This document shows positions 55,867-64,000 of a stretch of 64,000 nucleotides of DNA, in pieces. The notes beneath the pieces were generated by a model. That model did no database searches. It was given only the letters and a program-made list of their open reading frames with translations, and was not told the origin of the DNA. The DNA comes from Ramlibacter agri (GTDB lineage Bacteria; Pseudomonadota; Gammaproteobacteria; Burkholderiales; Burkholderiaceae_C): assembly GCF_012927085.1 (NCBI RefSeq), contig NZ_JABBFX010000001.1, positions 744,001-808,000 of the forward strand, in the 5' to 3' direction. The position numbers and the translations under genes were made by a program. The number at the start of each line of letters is the position of its first letter. Position 1 is the first letter of the stretch.

Positions 55867-55989
55867 GGTTTCTGCCCATTCGGAACTTTGGGGCCCTGCG
55901 GTCCCTCAAGTGACGGCGGGCCCAAGACTGCCCCGATGCTTGCGCGGATCGTCCGCCCAGGTTGTTCGGGTCAAGTTGGGAATATTGAA

Positions 55990-56358
55990 ATGATCCAGAC
56001 TGAATCTCGGCTCGAAGTCGCCGACAACACCGGCGCGAAGTCCGTCCTGTGCATCAAGGTGCTCGGGGGCTCGAAGCGTCGCTACGCCAGTGTTGGCGAC
56101 ATCATCAAGGTGAGCATCAAGGAAGCCGCGCCGCGCGGTCGCGTCAAGAAGGGCGAGATCTACAGCGCCGTGGTGGTCCGCACTGCCAAGGGCATCCGCC
56201 GTGGCGATGGCTCCCTCATCAAGTTCGACGGCAATGCCGCCGTGCTCCTCAACAACAAGCTGGAGCCCATCGGCACCCGCATCTTCGGGCCCGTCACGCG
56301 TGAACTGCGTACGGAGAAGTTCATGAAGATCGTGTCCCTGGCCCCGGAAGTCCTCTAA
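55990..56358 (+). CDS. rplN: 50S ribosomal protein L14
   Basis: L14, 122 residues, exact family length. It lies at the subunit interface of the large subunit. The sequence begins [19 protein letters not shown] and contains [19 protein letters not shown] and the closing [12 protein letters not shown], all typical. Start at 55990; a longer frame upstream is leader sequence. First gene of the spc operon here, with only a weak GGGA ribosome-binding site. Confidence 0.98.
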   Translation: MIQTESRLEVADNTGAKSVLCIKVLGGSKRRYASVGDIIKVSIKEAAPRGRVKKGEIYSAVVVRTAKGIRRGDGSLIKFDGNAAVLLNNKLEPIGTRIFGPVTRELRTEKFMKIVSLAPEVL

Positions 56359-56367
56359 GGAACCGCC

Positions 56368-56685
56368 ATGAACAAGATTCGCAAGGGCGACCAGGTCATC
56401 GTGCTGGCCGGCAAAGACAAGGGCAAGCGCGGCACGGTCAGCCTCCGCAAGGACGACGACCACGTGATCGTCGAAGGCATCAACCTGGTGAAGAAGCACA
56501 CCAAGCCGAACCCCCTGAAGGGCACGACTGGCGGCATCGTGGAGAAGTCCATGCCTCTTCACCAGTCCAACGTGGCGATCTACAACCCCGCCACCGGCAA
56601 GGCTGACCGCGTGGGCATCAAGGTCGAAGGCGACAAGCGCACCCGCGTCTTCAAGTCCTCCGGCGAAGAAATCAAGGTGGCCTGA
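56368..56685 (+). CDS. rplX: 50S ribosomal protein L24
   Basis: L24, 105 residues, an assembly initiator of the 50S subunit. The KOW motif is visible near the start ([20 protein letters not shown]), followed by [14 protein letters not shown] and the [17 protein letters not shown] block. It follows rplN by nine bases with AAGGA upstream and ends two bases before rplE. Confidence 0.98.
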   Translation: MNKIRKGDQVIVLAGKDKGKRGTVSLRKDDDHVIVEGINLVKKHTKPNPLKGTTGGIVEKSMPLHQSNVAIYNPATGKADRVGIKVEGDKRTRVFKSSGEEIKVA

Positions 56686-56687
56686 GC

Positions 56688-57227
56688 ATGTCCCGTCTCC
56701 AAGAACACTACCGCACCAAGATCGCGCCCGAGCTGACTGCGAAGTTCGGCTACAAGTCGCCGATGCAGGTGCCGCGCATCACCAAGATCACGCTGAACAT
56801 GGGCGTGAGCGAGGCCGTGGCCGACAAGAAGGTCATGGAAAACGCCGTCGGCGACCTGACCAAGATCTCCGGCCAGAAGCCCGTGGTGACCAAGGCCAAG
56901 AAGGCCATCGCCGGCTTCAAGATCCGCGAAGGCCAGGCCATCGGCACGATGGTGACCCTGCGCGGCGCCCGCATGTACGAATTCCTGGACCGCTTCGTCA
57001 CCGTGGCCCTGCCGCGCGTGCGTGACTTCCGTGGTGTCAGCGGCCGTGCCTTCGATGGCCGCGGCAACTACAACATCGGCGTCAAGGAACAGATCATCTT
57101 CCCGGAAATCGAGTACGACAAGGTCGACGCCCTGCGCGGCCTGAACATCTCGATCACCACGACGGCCAAGACCGACGAAGAAGCCAAGGCTCTCCTCGCC
57201 GGCTTCCGTTTCCCGTTCAAGAACTGA
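56688..57227 (+). CDS. rplE: 50S ribosomal protein L5
   Basis: L5, 179 residues, binds 5S rRNA and the P-site tRNA. It carries [35 protein letters not shown] and the closing [20 protein letters not shown]. It lies two bases after rplX. In E. coli S8 represses this operon at the L5 start; no clear copy of that S8 target could be judged by eye here. Confidence 0.98.
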   Translation: MSRLQEHYRTKIAPELTAKFGYKSPMQVPRITKITLNMGVSEAVADKKVMENAVGDLTKISGQKPVVTKAKKAIAGFKIREGQAIGTMVTLRGARMYEFLDRFVTVALPRVRDFRGVSGRAFDGRGNYNIGVKEQIIFPEIEYDKVDALRGLNISITTTAKTDEEAKALLAGFRFPFKN

Positions 57228-57234
57228 GGTAGCA

Positions 57235-57540
57235 ATGGCAAAGACTGCTCTGATCCAGCGTGAACTGAAGCGTGAAAAGCTGGTTGCCCAGTACGCGAAG
57301 AAGTACGAGGAACTGAAGGCCATCATCAACGATGCCAAGAAGAGCGACGACGAGCGCATGCAGGCCCGCCTGGCCCTGCAGAAGCTGCCGCGCAACGCGA
57401 ACCCCACCCGCCAGCGCAACCGCTGCGAACTGACCGGCCGTGCCCGTGGCACCTTCCGCCAGTTCGGCATCACGCGCCACAAGATCCGCGAGATGGCCTT
57501 CAGTGGCGACATCCCCGGCATCACCAAGGCCAGCTGGTAA
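57235..57540 (+). CDS. rpsN: 30S ribosomal protein S14 (zinc-independent long form)
   Basis: S14, 101 residues. It is the long C-minus form without the CxxC zinc ribbon (only one Cys in [11 protein letters not shown]). Core block [20 protein letters not shown] is standard. It sits between L5 and S8 as usual, seven bases after rplE behind GAGGT. Confidence 0.98.
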   Translation: MAKTALIQRELKREKLVAQYAKKYEELKAIINDAKKSDDERMQARLALQKLPRNANPTRQRNRCELTGRARGTFRQFGITRHKIREMAFSGDIPGITKASW

Positions 57541-57561
57541 GCCAGGGCAGGAGAGACAGAT

Positions 57562-57957
57562 ATGAGCATGAGTGATCCCATCTCCGACCTGCTGACGCGT
57601 ATCCGTAACGCGCAGATGGTCTCCAAGGCGACGGTGTCGGTGCCCTCTTCCAAGGTGAAGGTGGCCATCGCCCAGGTGCTGAAGGACGAGGGTTACATCG
57701 ACGGTTTCCAGGTGAAGACCGAAGGCAGCAAGAGCGAGCTCGAGATTGCCCTGAAGTACTACGCCGGCCGTCCCGTGATCGAACGCATCGAGCGCGTGAG
57801 CCGTCCTGGCCTGCGCGTTTACAAGGGCCGCGACGCGATCCCCCAGGTCATGAACGGCCTCGGCGTCGCCATCGTGACCACGCCCAAGGGCGTGATGACG
57901 GACCGCAAGGCGCGCGCTACCGGTGTCGGTGGCGAAGTCCTGTGCTACGTCGCCTAA
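57562..57957 (+). CDS. rpsH: 30S ribosomal protein S8
   Basis: S8, 131 residues, binds the central domain of 16S rRNA and in E. coli represses the spc operon. It has [16 protein letters not shown], a central [20 protein letters not shown] and the C-terminal [21 protein letters not shown] eight bases before 57562 supports that ATG; a second ATG at residue 3 is possible. Confidence 0.98.
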   Translation: MSMSDPISDLLTRIRNAQMVSKATVSVPSSKVKVAIAQVLKDEGYIDGFQVKTEGSKSELEIALKYYAGRPVIERIERVSRPGLRVYKGRDAIPQVMNGLGVAIVTTPKGVMTDRKARATGVGGEVLCYVA

Positions 57958-57972
57958 GGGAAGGATAGAGAA

Positions 57973-58506
57973 ATGTCCCGAGTCGGAAAAATGCCGGTCG
58001 CCGTCCCCCAGGGCGTCGACGTGGCCATCAAGGAAGACCAGATCAGCGTCAAGGGCGCGGGCGGCACGCTGCAGCTCGCCCAGAACCGCCTGGTCAAGGT
58101 GAGCAACGAAAGCGGCAAGCTGACGTTCGCCCCGGTCGACGAATCGCGTGAAGCCAATGCCATGTCCGGCACCATGCGTCAGCTGGTGAACAACATGGTG
58201 ACCGGCGTCACCAAGGGCTTCGAGAAGAAGCTGAACCTGGTCGGCGTGGGCTTCCGCGCCGCTGCCCAGGGCAACAAGCTGAACCTGCAGATCGGGTTCT
58301 CGCACCCGGTGAACATCGAGATGCCCCAGGGCATCACGGTCGCCACCGCGACCCCCACCGAAATCGTGGTGAAGGGCGCCGACCGCCAACGCGTCGGCCA
58401 GATTGCCGCCGAGATCCGTGCCGTTCGTCCGCCCGAGCCCTACAAGGGCAAGGGCATCCGTTATTCGGACGAAAAGGTCGTGATCAAAGAGACCAAGAAG
58501 AAGTAA
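57973..58506 (+). CDS. rplF: 50S ribosomal protein L6
   Basis: L6, 177 residues, made of two similar domains near the factor-binding site. It begins [20 protein letters not shown] and ends with the [18 protein letters not shown] block, both diagnostic. It follows rpsH by 15 bases with GGAAGGA upstream. Confidence 0.98.
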   Translation: MSRVGKMPVAVPQGVDVAIKEDQISVKGAGGTLQLAQNRLVKVSNESGKLTFAPVDESREANAMSGTMRQLVNNMVTGVTKGFEKKLNLVGVGFRAAAQGNKLNLQIGFSHPVNIEMPQGITVATATPTEIVVKGADRQRVGQIAAEIRAVRPPEPYKGKGIRYSDEKVVIKETKKK

Positions 58507-58517
58507 GGAGCATGACG

Positions 58518-58883
58518 ATGTTGACCAAGAAGGAACAGCGTCTGCGCCGTGCGCGCCAGACCCGCATCCGCATCGCCACGCAGGGCGTGGCGCGCCTGAC
58601 GGTGAACCGCACCAACCTGCACATCTACGCGCAGCTGATCTCCGACGACGGCTCCAAGGTCCTGGCCTCCGCCTCGACCGCCGAAGCCGAAGTGCGCAAG
58701 TCGCTCGGTGGCTCCGGCAAGGGCTCCACCGTCGAAGCTGCGCAGCAGATCGGCAAGCTCATCGCCGAAAAGGCGAAGGCTGCCGGCGTCGAGAAGGTCG
58801 CTTTCGACCGCGCCGGCTTTGCCTACCATGGCCGCGTCAAGGCGCTGGCCGAAGCGGCCCGCGAAGCCGGCCTGCAGTTCTAA
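58518..58883 (+). CDS. rplR: 50S ribosomal protein L18
   Basis: L18, 121 residues, binds 5S rRNA with L5. It begins [20 protein letters not shown] and has [20 protein letters not shown] at the end. The ATG at 58518 is seven bases from GGAG and is preferred over the ATG at 58512, which is only one base from that Shine-Dalgarno. Confidence 0.97.
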   Translation: MLTKKEQRLRRARQTRIRIATQGVARLTVNRTNLHIYAQLISDDGSKVLASASTAEAEVRKSLGGSGKGSTVEAAQQIGKLIAEKAKAAGVEKVAFDRAGFAYHGRVKALAEAAREAGLQF

Positions 58884-58901
58884 CGGACACGGAAGCTCGA
58901 A

Positions 58902-59423
58902 ATGGCAAAGATCCAAGCAAATAGGCAGGGCGACGGTCCGGAAGACGGCCTGCGCGAGAAGATGATCGCGGTGAACCGCGTGACCAAGGTGGTGAAGGGC
59001 GGCCGGATTCTCGGTTTCGCCGCGCTGACCGTGGTCGGCGACGGTGACGGCAAGGTCGGCATGGGCAAGGGCAAGTCGAAGGAAGTGCCGCTGGCCGTGC
59101 AGAAGGCGATGGAAGAAGCCCGTCGCAACATGACCAAGGTGACGCTGAAGAACGGCACCATCCACCACAGCGTGTACGGCCACCACGGCGCCGCCCGCGT
59201 GATGATGGCTCCGGCTCCCAAGGGTACCGGCATCATCGCCGGCGGCCCGATGCGCGCCGTGTTCGAAGTGATGGGCATCACCGACATCGTGGCCAAGAGC
59301 CACGGTTCGACCAACCCCTACAACATGGTCCGCGCCACCTTCGACGCGCTGAAGAACGCCACCACCCCCGGTGAAGTGGCGGCCAAGCGCGGCAAGTCGG
59401 TCGAAGACATCTTCACCGCATAA
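58902..59423 (+). CDS. rpsE: 30S ribosomal protein S5
   Basis: S5, 173 residues, important for decoding accuracy. The N-terminal double-stranded RNA-binding part has [20 protein letters not shown] and [19 protein letters not shown] (hot spot for spectinomycin resistance elsewhere). C-terminal [20 protein letters not shown] is typical. Spacing to rplR is 18 bases. Confidence 0.98.
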   Translation: MAKIQANRQGDGPEDGLREKMIAVNRVTKVVKGGRILGFAALTVVGDGDGKVGMGKGKSKEVPLAVQKAMEEARRNMTKVTLKNGTIHHSVYGHHGAARVMMAPAPKGTGIIAGGPMRAVFEVMGITDIVAKSHGSTNPYNMVRATFDALKNATTPGEVAAKRGKSVEDIFTA

Positions 59424-59434
59424 GAGGCAAAGCA

Positions 59435-59623
59435 ATGGCTTCCGAACAAAAGAAGACCGTCAAGGTGCAGCTGGTGCGTAGCCCCATCGGCACCAAGCAG
59501 TCGCACCGCGACACCGTGCGCGGCCTGGGCCTGCGCCGGCTCAATTCCGTGAGCGAGCTGGAAGATACCCCGGCCGTCCGCGGGATGATCAACAAGATCG
59601 ACTACCTGGTGAAGGTGCTGTAA
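59435..59623 (+). CDS. rpmD: 50S ribosomal protein L30
   Basis: L30, 62 residues. It holds [20 protein letters not shown] and [18 protein letters not shown], the full family signature. A ribosome-binding AGAGG lies upstream. Its TAA overlaps the ATG of rplO (TAATG), so the two are coupled. Confidence 0.98.
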   Translation: MASEQKKTVKVQLVRSPIGTKQSHRDTVRGLGLRRLNSVSELEDTPAVRGMINKIDYLVKVL

Positions 59624-60054
59624 TGGAACTGAACACCATCAAGCCCGCAGAGGGCTCCAAGAAGGCGCGTCGCCGCGTCGGCCGTGGCATCGGTTCCGGC
59701 CTGGGCAAGACCGCCGGCCGTGGCCACAAGGGCCAGAAGTCCCGCGCGGGCGGCTACCACAAGGTCGGTTTCGAAGGCGGCCAGATGCCGCTGCAGCGCC
59801 GCCTGCCGAAGCGTGGCTTCAAGTCGCTGAACCTGCAGTTCAACGGCGAAGTGACGCTGTCGCAGCTGGAAGCCCTCGGCGCCGCCGAAGTCGACCTGCT
59901 GGCGCTCAAGCAAGCCAAGCTGGTGGCCCAGATCGTGAAGAACGTGAAGGTCATCAAGTCCGGCGAGCTGAAGCGCGCCGTCAAGCTGACCGGTATCGGC
60001 GCCACCGCCGGTGCCAAGGCTGCCATCGAGGCGGCCGGCGGTTCGCTGAACTAA
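59623..60054 (+). CDS. rplO: 50S ribosomal protein L15
   Basis: L15, 143 residues, a late assembly protein of the large subunit. It begins [20 protein letters not shown] and has [20 protein letters not shown] and [15 protein letters not shown]. The start overlaps the rpmD stop. It lies 19 bases before secY. Confidence 0.98.
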   Translation: MELNTIKPAEGSKKARRRVGRGIGSGLGKTAGRGHKGQKSRAGGYHKVGFEGGQMPLQRRLPKRGFKSLNLQFNGEVTLSQLEALGAAEVDLLALKQAKLVAQIVKNVKVIKSGELKRAVKLTGIGATAGAKAAIEAAGGSLN

Positions 60055-60073
60055 ACCGAAGAGGCACCCGCAC

Positions 60074-61390
60074 TTGGCAACCGCAGCCCAGATCGCGAAG
60101 ACCGGCAAGTTCGGCGACCTGCGTCGCCGACTGGTTTTCCTGCTGCTCGCCCTGGTGGTCTACCGCATCGGCGCGCACATTCCCGTGCCCGGCATCAACC
60201 CGGACCAGCTCGCGCAGCTGTTCAAGGGCCAGCAGGGCGGCATCCTGAGCCTGTTCAACATGTTCTCGGGTGGGGCGCTGTCGCGCTTCACGGTGTTCGC
60301 GCTGGGCATCATGCCCTACATCTCCGCGTCCATCATCATGCAGCTCCTGACGTACGTCGTGCCGTCGATGGAGCAGCTGAAGAAGGAAGGGGAGGCGGGC
60401 CGCCGCAAGACCACGCAATACACGCGCTACGGCACGTTGGGCCTGGCCCTGTTCCAGTCGCTCGGCATCGCCATGGCGCTGGAAGGCTCGCAAGGGCTGG
60501 TGATGAGCCCGGGCTTCGGCTTCCGCATGACCGCGGTGGTGAGCCTGACGGCCGGCACCATGTTCCTGATGTGGCTGGGCGAACAGATCACCGAGCGCGG
60601 TCTCGGCAACGGCATCTCCATCCTGATCTTCGCCGGTATCGCCGCGGGCCTCCCGCGCGCCGTCGGCGGGCTGCTGGAACTGGTGAACACCGGTGCGATG
60701 AGCATCCTGGTGATGCTGTTCGTGATCGTGCTGGTGGCCCTGGTGACGTACTTCGTGGTTTTCGTGGAGCGCGGCCAGCGCAAGATCCTCGTGAACTACG
60801 CGCGGCGCCAGGTGGGCAACAAGGTGTACGGCGGCCAGTCTTCGCACCTGCCGCTGAAGCTGAACATGTCCGGGGTGATCCCGCCGATCTTCGCGTCGTC
60901 GATCATCCTGCTGCCGGCAACGGTGGTCGGCTGGTTCGCGACCGGCGATAGCCTGCGCTGGCTGAAGGACATTGCTTCGACGCTGAGCCCCGGCCAGCCG
61001 ATCTATGTCATGCTCTATGCGGCTGCGATCATCTTCTTCTGCTTCTTCTACACGGCCCTGGTGTTCAACAGCCGGGAAACCGCGGACAACCTGAAGAAGA
61101 GCGGCGCCTTCGTCCCTGGCATCCGCCCGGGCGAGCAGACCGCGAAGTACATCGACAAGATCCTGGCCCGTCTCACGCTGGCCGGTGCGCTGTACATCAC
61201 CTTCGTGTGCCTGCTGCCGGAGTTCCTGATCCTGAAGTACAACGTGCCGTTCTACTTCGGCGGGACCTCGCTGCTGATCATCGTGGTGGTGACCATGGAC
61301 TTCATGGCCCAGGTGCAAAACTATCTGATGAGCCAGCAGTACGAGTCGCTGCTCAAGAAGGCGAACTTCAAGACATCACTCGGTGGCTGA
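60074..61390 (+). CDS. secY: Protein translocase subunit SecY
   Basis: Central channel of the Sec translocon, 438 residues, ten membrane helices in the inner membrane. Signature stretches are [20 protein letters not shown] with helix 1, [20 protein letters not shown], the [15 protein letters not shown] segment and [16 protein letters not shown] (loop near helix 7). The start codon is TTG at 60074 with AGAGG upstream; no ATG lies near, and the protein then begins [14 protein letters not shown] as related proteins do. Followed two bases later by infA. Confidence 0.97.
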   Translation: MATAAQIAKTGKFGDLRRRLVFLLLALVVYRIGAHIPVPGINPDQLAQLFKGQQGGILSLFNMFSGGALSRFTVFALGIMPYISASIIMQLLTYVVPSMEQLKKEGEAGRRKTTQYTRYGTLGLALFQSLGIAMALEGSQGLVMSPGFGFRMTAVVSLTAGTMFLMWLGEQITERGLGNGISILIFAGIAAGLPRAVGGLLELVNTGAMSILVMLFVIVLVALVTYFVVFVERGQRKILVNYARRQVGNKVYGGQSSHLPLKLNMSGVIPPIFASSIILLPATVVGWFATGDSLRWLKDIASTLSPGQPIYVMLYAAAIIFFCFFYTALVFNSRETADNLKKSGAFVPGIRPGEQTAKYIDKILARLTLAGALYITFVCLLPEFLILKYNVPFYFGGTSLLIIVVVTMDFMAQVQNYLMSQQYESLLKKANFKTSLGG

Positions 61391-61392
61391 TC

Positions 61393-61611
61393 GTGTCGAA
61401 AGACGATGTCATCCAGATGCAGGGGGAAGTGGTGGAAAACCTTCCCAATGCAACCTTCCGGGTGAAGCTGGAAAACGGGCACCTGGTGCTCGGACATATT
61501 TCGGGAAAGATGCGGATGCACTACATCCGCATCCTGCCGGGTGACAAGGTCACCGTGGAATTGACGCCCTACGACTTGTCGCGGGCACGGATCGTGTTTC
61601 GCGCCAAGTAA
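61393..61611 (+). CDS. infA: Translation initiation factor IF-1
   Basis: IF-1, 72 residues, OB fold, binds the ribosomal A site. The body [20 protein letters not shown] and [17 protein letters not shown] is essentially invariant. The start is GTG at 61393 (reads MSKDDVIQ), two bases after the secY stop. The larger open frame upstream runs inside secY and is not used. Translation is probably coupled to secY. Confidence 0.97.
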   Translation: MSKDDVIQMQGEVVENLPNATFRVKLENGHLVLGHISGKMRMHYIRILPGDKVTVELTPYDLSRARIVFRAK

Positions 61612-61616
61612 TGACT

Positions 61617-61654
61617 AGGTGCCGGATCACAAGCGAAGCGGTGCTCGGGCACCT
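61617..61654. repeat. Palindromic repeat, copy 1 (infA-rpmJ gap)
   Basis: AGGTGCC at 61617 and GGCACCT at 61648-61654 form the terminal stem of a hairpin with GGATCACAAGCGAAGCG in between. It is an inverted copy of the element at 62616-62659: read on opposite strands the two share AGGTGCCGG, AGCGAAGCG-like centre and GCTCGGGCACCT. Confidence 0.75.
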
Positions 61655-61680
61655 CTGACTAGGGATTTAGGAGAAAAGAC

Positions 61681-61794
61681 ATGAGAGTTTCGGCTTCCGT
61701 CAAGAAGATCTGCCGCAACTGCAAGATCATCCGTCGCAAGGGTGTGGTCCGCGTGATCTGCACCGACCCGCGCCACAAGCAGCGCCAGGGTTGA
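61681..61794 (+). CDS. rpmJ: 50S ribosomal protein L36 (zinc-binding form)
   Basis: L36, 37 residues: it starts [20 protein letters not shown] and ends RHKQRQG. The zinc ligands Cys11, Cys14, Cys27 and His32 are present, so this is the zinc-dependent type. TTTAGGAG stands ten bases before the ATG. It is separated from infA by a palindromic repeat. Confidence 0.97.
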   Translation: MRVSASVKKICRNCKIIRRKGVVRVICTDPRHKQRQG

Positions 61795-61817
61795 TAGAGA
61801 TTTAAAGGAACGAAGAC

Positions 61818-62183
61818 ATGGCACGTATCGCCGGCATCAACATTCCGCCGCACCAGCACACCGAAATCGGCCTGACCGCCATCTTCGGTATCGGTCGCAC
61901 GCGCGCCCGCCAGATCTGCGAAGCGACGGGCATCCCGTTTTCCAAGAAGGTCAAGGACCTGACCGACGCCGACCTGGAAAAGATCCGCGACCAGATCGCC
62001 GAGTTCACCATCGAAGGTGACCTGCGCCGCGAAACCACGATGAACATCAAGCGCCTGATGGACATCGGCTGCTACCGCGGCTTCCGTCATCGCCGTGGCC
62101 TGCCCATGCGCGGCCAGCGCACCCGGACCAACGCCCGTACCCGCAAGGGTCCGCGCAAGGCCGCCCAGAGCCTGAAGAAATAA
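61818..62183 (+). CDS. rpsM: 30S ribosomal protein S13
   Basis: S13, 121 residues, contacts the large subunit and P-site tRNA. It begins [20 protein letters not shown] and contains YGIGRTRA-like [12 protein letters not shown] and the [20 protein letters not shown] tail. In E. coli S4 represses the alpha operon at the S13 start; the short 23-base leader here leaves little room for that pseudoknot. Confidence 0.98.
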   Translation: MARIAGINIPPHQHTEIGLTAIFGIGRTRARQICEATGIPFSKKVKDLTDADLEKIRDQIAEFTIEGDLRRETTMNIKRLMDIGCYRGFRHRRGLPMRGQRTRTNARTRKGPRKAAQSLKK

Positions 62184-62202
62184 TTCGGAAGAGAGTTAAG
62201 AC

Positions 62203-62607
62203 ATGGCCAAGGCTCCCGCCTCCAACGCCGCGCAGCGTGTGCGCAAGAAGGTCCGCAAGAACGTGAGCGACGGCGTCGCCCACGTGCACGCCTCCTTCAA
62301 CAACACGATCATCACGATCACCGACCGCCAGGGCAACGCCCTGTCCTGGGCCTCCTCGGGCGGCCAGGGCTTCAAGGGTTCGCGCAAGTCCACCCCCTTC
62401 GCCGCGCAGGTCGCGTCGGAAGTGGCCGGCCGCGCCGCCATGGAGCAGGGGATCAAGAACCTCGACGTCGAGATCCGCGGCCCCGGCCCGGGCCGCGAGT
62501 CGTCGGTGCGTGCGCTGGGTGCGCTGGGCATCCGCATCACGTCGATCAGCGACGTGACGCCGGTCCCGCACAACGGCTGCCGCCCGCAAAAGCGTCGCCG
62601 TATCTAA
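62203..62607 (+). CDS. rpsK: 30S ribosomal protein S11
   Basis: S11, 134 residues, platform of the small subunit. It has [39 protein letters not shown] and the closing [25 protein letters not shown] precedes the ATG. It is followed by a 139-base gap with one repeat and two more hairpins before rpsD. Confidence 0.98.
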   Translation: MAKAPASNAAQRVRKKVRKNVSDGVAHVHASFNNTIITITDRQGNALSWASSGGQGFKGSRKSTPFAAQVASEVAGRAAMEQGIKNLDVEIRGPGPGRESSVRALGALGIRITSISDVTPVPHNGCRPQKRRRI

Positions 62608-62615
62608 GTAGTCGG

Positions 62616-62659
62616 AGGTGCCCGAGCAAGCGCGCTTCGCGCTCCTTGGTCCGGCACCT
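62616..62659. repeat. Palindromic repeat, copy 2 (rpsK-rpsD gap)
   Basis: AGGTGCC (62616-62622) and GGCACCT (62653-62659) form an outer stem; GAGC/GCTC and AGCGCG/CGCGCT continue it inside to give a long imperfect hairpin. It is the inverted relative of copy 1 at 61617. Confidence 0.75.
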
Positions 62660-62678
62660 GGTTTCTAGAAAGCCCACC

Positions 62679-62702
62679 GCCGGCGGTGCACGTACCGCCG
62701 GC
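62679..62702 (+). promoter_or_regulatory. Perfect hairpin in the rpsK-rpsD gap
   Basis: GCCGGCGGT and ACCGCCGGC make a perfect 9-bp stem around GCACGT. No T-run follows, so read-through into rpsD is expected; it may act as an RNA processing or pausing site. Confidence 0.6.
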
Positions 62703-62704
62703 TC

Positions 62705-62723
62705 CTGCGCCATCCGGGCGCAG
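62705..62723 (+). promoter_or_regulatory. Second small hairpin upstream of rpsD
   Basis: CTGCGCC and GGCGCAG make a 7-bp perfect stem around ATCCG, starting three bases after the previous hairpin and ending 23 bases before the rpsD start. Together with the repeat it forms a chain of three hairpins. Confidence 0.55.
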
Positions 62724-62746
62724 TAGTCATTTGAAGGAAAGTAAAA

Positions 62747-63370
62747 GTGGCACGTTACCTCGGCCCCAAGGCCAAACTCTCCCGCCGTGAAGGCACCGAC
62801 CTGTTCCTGAAGAGCGCCCGCCGCTCCATCAGCGACAAGGCCAAGTTCGACAGCAAGCCTGGCCAGCACGGCCGCACCTCCGGCCAGCGCACCAGCGACT
62901 TCGGCCTGCAGCTGCGCGAGAAGCAGAAGGTCAAGCGCATGTACGGCGTGCTGGAAAAGCAGTTCCGCCGCTACTTCGCGGAAGCCGACCGCCGCAAGGG
63001 CAACACCGGCGCCAACCTGCTGTTCCTGCTGGAATGCCGCCTGGACAACGTGGTGTACCGCATGGGCTTCGGCTCCACGCGTGCCGAAGCGCGCCAGCTG
63101 GTGAGCCACAAGGCCATCACGGTGAACGGCCAGGCGGTCAACATCCCGTCCTTCCAGGTGAAGGCCGGTGACGTCGTCGCCGTGCGCGAGAAGTCCAAGA
63201 AGCAGAACCGCGTCGTCGAGGCCCTGCAACTGGCGACCCAGGTCGGCATCCCGGCCTGGATCGAAGTCAGCGTCGACAAGGCCGAAGGCACCTTCAAGAA
63301 GGTCCCGGATCGCGACGAATTCGGCGCCGACATCAACGAATCGTTGATCGTCGAACTGTACTCGCGTTAA
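62747..63370 (+). CDS. rpsD: 30S ribosomal protein S4
   Basis: S4, 207 residues, 16S rRNA assembly initiator and known translational repressor of the alpha operon. It has [20 protein letters not shown], the [20 protein letters not shown] block and the S4 RNA-binding domain ([20 protein letters not shown]). The start is GTG at 62747 behind AAGGAAAG. It lies between the rpsK hairpin cluster and rpoA. Confidence 0.98.
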   Translation: MARYLGPKAKLSRREGTDLFLKSARRSISDKAKFDSKPGQHGRTSGQRTSDFGLQLREKQKVKRMYGVLEKQFRRYFAEADRRKGNTGANLLFLLECRLDNVVYRMGFGSTRAEARQLVSHKAITVNGQAVNIPSFQVKAGDVVAVREKSKKQNRVVEALQLATQVGIPAWIEVSVDKAEGTFKKVPDRDEFGADINESLIVELYSR

Positions 63371-63381
63371 TTTTTTTAGTA

Positions 63382-63406
63382 CCCGGCGAGAGGCATCTCG
63401 CACGGG
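63382..63406 (+). promoter_or_regulatory. Hairpin in the rpsD-rpoA gap
   Basis: CCCG-G-CGAGA (63382-63391) pairs with TCTCG-CA-CGGG (63396-63406) around GGCA, just after a T7 run that follows the rpsD stop. The T-run precedes the stem, so it is not a plus-strand intrinsic terminator. It may adjust rpoA expression relative to ribosomal proteins. Confidence 0.45.
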
Positions 63407-63457
63407 CCCCAGCCTTACCGGTGTAACGAGCCGGGGGTATTGAGAGGAAAGTCCTGC

Positions 63458-64000
63458 ATGCAAACCAACCTGCTGAAACCCAAATCCATCAACGTGGAAC
63501 AGCTTGGCACGAACCGCGCCAAGGTGACCCTGGAGCCTTTCGAGCGCGGCTACGGCCACACGCTCGGCAACGCGCTGCGCCGGGTCCTGCTCTCGTCGAT
63601 GGTCGGGTATGCGGCGACGGAGGTGACCATCGCCGGAGTCCTGCACGAGTATTCGTCGATCGACGGCGTGCAGGAAGACGTGGTGGGCATCCTGCTGAAC
63701 CTGAAGGGCGTGGTCTTCAAGCTCCACAACCGCGACGAAGTCACGCTGAGCTTGCGCAAGGACGGCGAGGGCGTCGTCACGGCCGCCGACATCCAGACCC
63801 CGCATGACGTCGAGATCATCAATCCCGACCACGTGATCGCCACCCTGTCCCAGGGCGGCAAGATCGACATGCAGATCAAGGTGGAGAAGGGCCGTGGCTA
63901 CGTGCCCGGCAACGTCCGCCGCTACGGCGACGAGCCGACCAAGTCGATCGGCCGCATCGTGCTGGACGCATCGTTCTCCCCGGTCAAGCGCGTGAGCTAC
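63458..64000 (+). CDS. rpoA: DNA-directed RNA polymerase subunit alpha, partial
   Basis: N-terminal 181 residues of the RNA polymerase alpha subunit; the rest is beyond the window. The assembly domain shows [53 protein letters not shown] and [11 protein letters not shown], all highly conserved. The ATG at 63458 lies 87 bases after rpsD. The C-terminal activator-binding domain cannot be seen. Confidence 0.97.
   Translation, partial: MQTNLLKPKSINVEQLGTNRAKVTLEPFERGYGHTLGNALRRVLLSSMVGYAATEVTIAGVLHEYSSIDGVQEDVVGILLNLKGVVFKLHNRDEVTLSLRKDGEGVVTAADIQTPHDVEIINPDHVIATLSQGGKIDMQIKVEKGRGYVPGNVRRYGDEPTKSIGRIVLDASFSPVKRVSY

Noticed and set aside
55843..55989. Riboswitch or r-protein binding leader before rplN
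   Set aside because: Only a 5-bp hairpin and short GGGCCC repeats are visible; no known riboswitch core or S8-like target could be recognised.

Overview
The window is about 68% G+C, densely packed with genes, and looks like a chromosome segment of a Betaproteobacterium of the order Burkholderiales, most likely a Comamonadaceae relative (Ramlibacter/Variovorax type). The evidence is the spc/alpha ribosomal block with its protein variants, a Gram-negative porin ending in Phe, a Bug-type orphan solute-binding protein, several LysR regulators, and an oxyR/ubiA/recG/queA/tgt housekeeping set. No rRNA, tRNA, CRISPR, IS element or prophage was seen. No gap between genes exceeds 300 bases. The longest gaps (14725-14944, 55806-55989, 10134-10285, 45514-45662, 62608-62746, 30643-30768) are described as regulatory or repeat features where something could be seen.

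Region 1 (1-30642) is an accessory catabolic region. A minus-strand operon (6156 to 1 and beyond the window) encodes a CapA-like metallophosphatase and a complete dipeptide/opine-type ABC transporter. A LysR gene (6272) is divergent from it. Next come a porin-cupin-hydroxyacid dehydrogenase operon (10133 to 7189) with its own divergent LysR gene (10286), and a cupin-aldehyde dehydrogenase-KstD-like flavoenzyme operon (14724 to 11250). Two plus-strand operons follow: OYE1-SBP-DppB-DppC-DppD-DppF-OYE2 (14945-24273), and OYE3-Bug-TPP enzyme-SDR (24363-29904). Three iron-sulfur flavin oxidoreductases of the 2,4-dienoyl-CoA reductase/BaiCD family, a ketosteroid-dehydrogenase-like protein, a TPP-dependent C-C lyase or ligase, ALDH, SDR and a D-2-hydroxyacid dehydrogenase suggest uptake and breakdown of an unsaturated, probably cyclic, carbonyl compound. 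The main discovery is one promoter architecture, (T/C)TATA(G/C)-N16-GTA(G/T)TT-N21-TAG(CA/AC)T, found in four copies with invariant spacing. It sits in front of the porin, cupin, OYE1 and OYE3 operons and implies a single regulon, probably controlled by the LysR gene at 10286.

Region 2 (30769-38539) holds a 14-codon leader ORF coupled to an LplT-PlsC fusion, a DUF805 protein, an unusual FAD-oxidase/methyltransferase fusion, an unknown exported protein, an alpha/beta hydrolase and a shortened TelA-like protein. Region 3 (38536-55805) is mostly housekeeping: tgt, a degenerate GGDEF membrane protein, hisC-queA, recG, a lower-GC lipoprotein, a coupled oxyR-DyP peroxidase-ubiA operon, phytase-like esterase-proC-fkbM, and xylB-glpK-glpD.

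Region 4 (55806-64000) is the spc/alpha ribosomal operon: rplN-rplX-rplE-rpsN-rpsH-rplF-rplR-rpsE-rpmD-rplO-secY-infA-rpmJ-rpsM-rpsK-rpsD-rpoA (rpoA cut by the window end). It starts from its own consensus-like promoter directly after glpD, so it is separated from the S10 operon. Two inverted copies of a palindromic repeat lie on either side of rpmJ-rpsM-rpsK.
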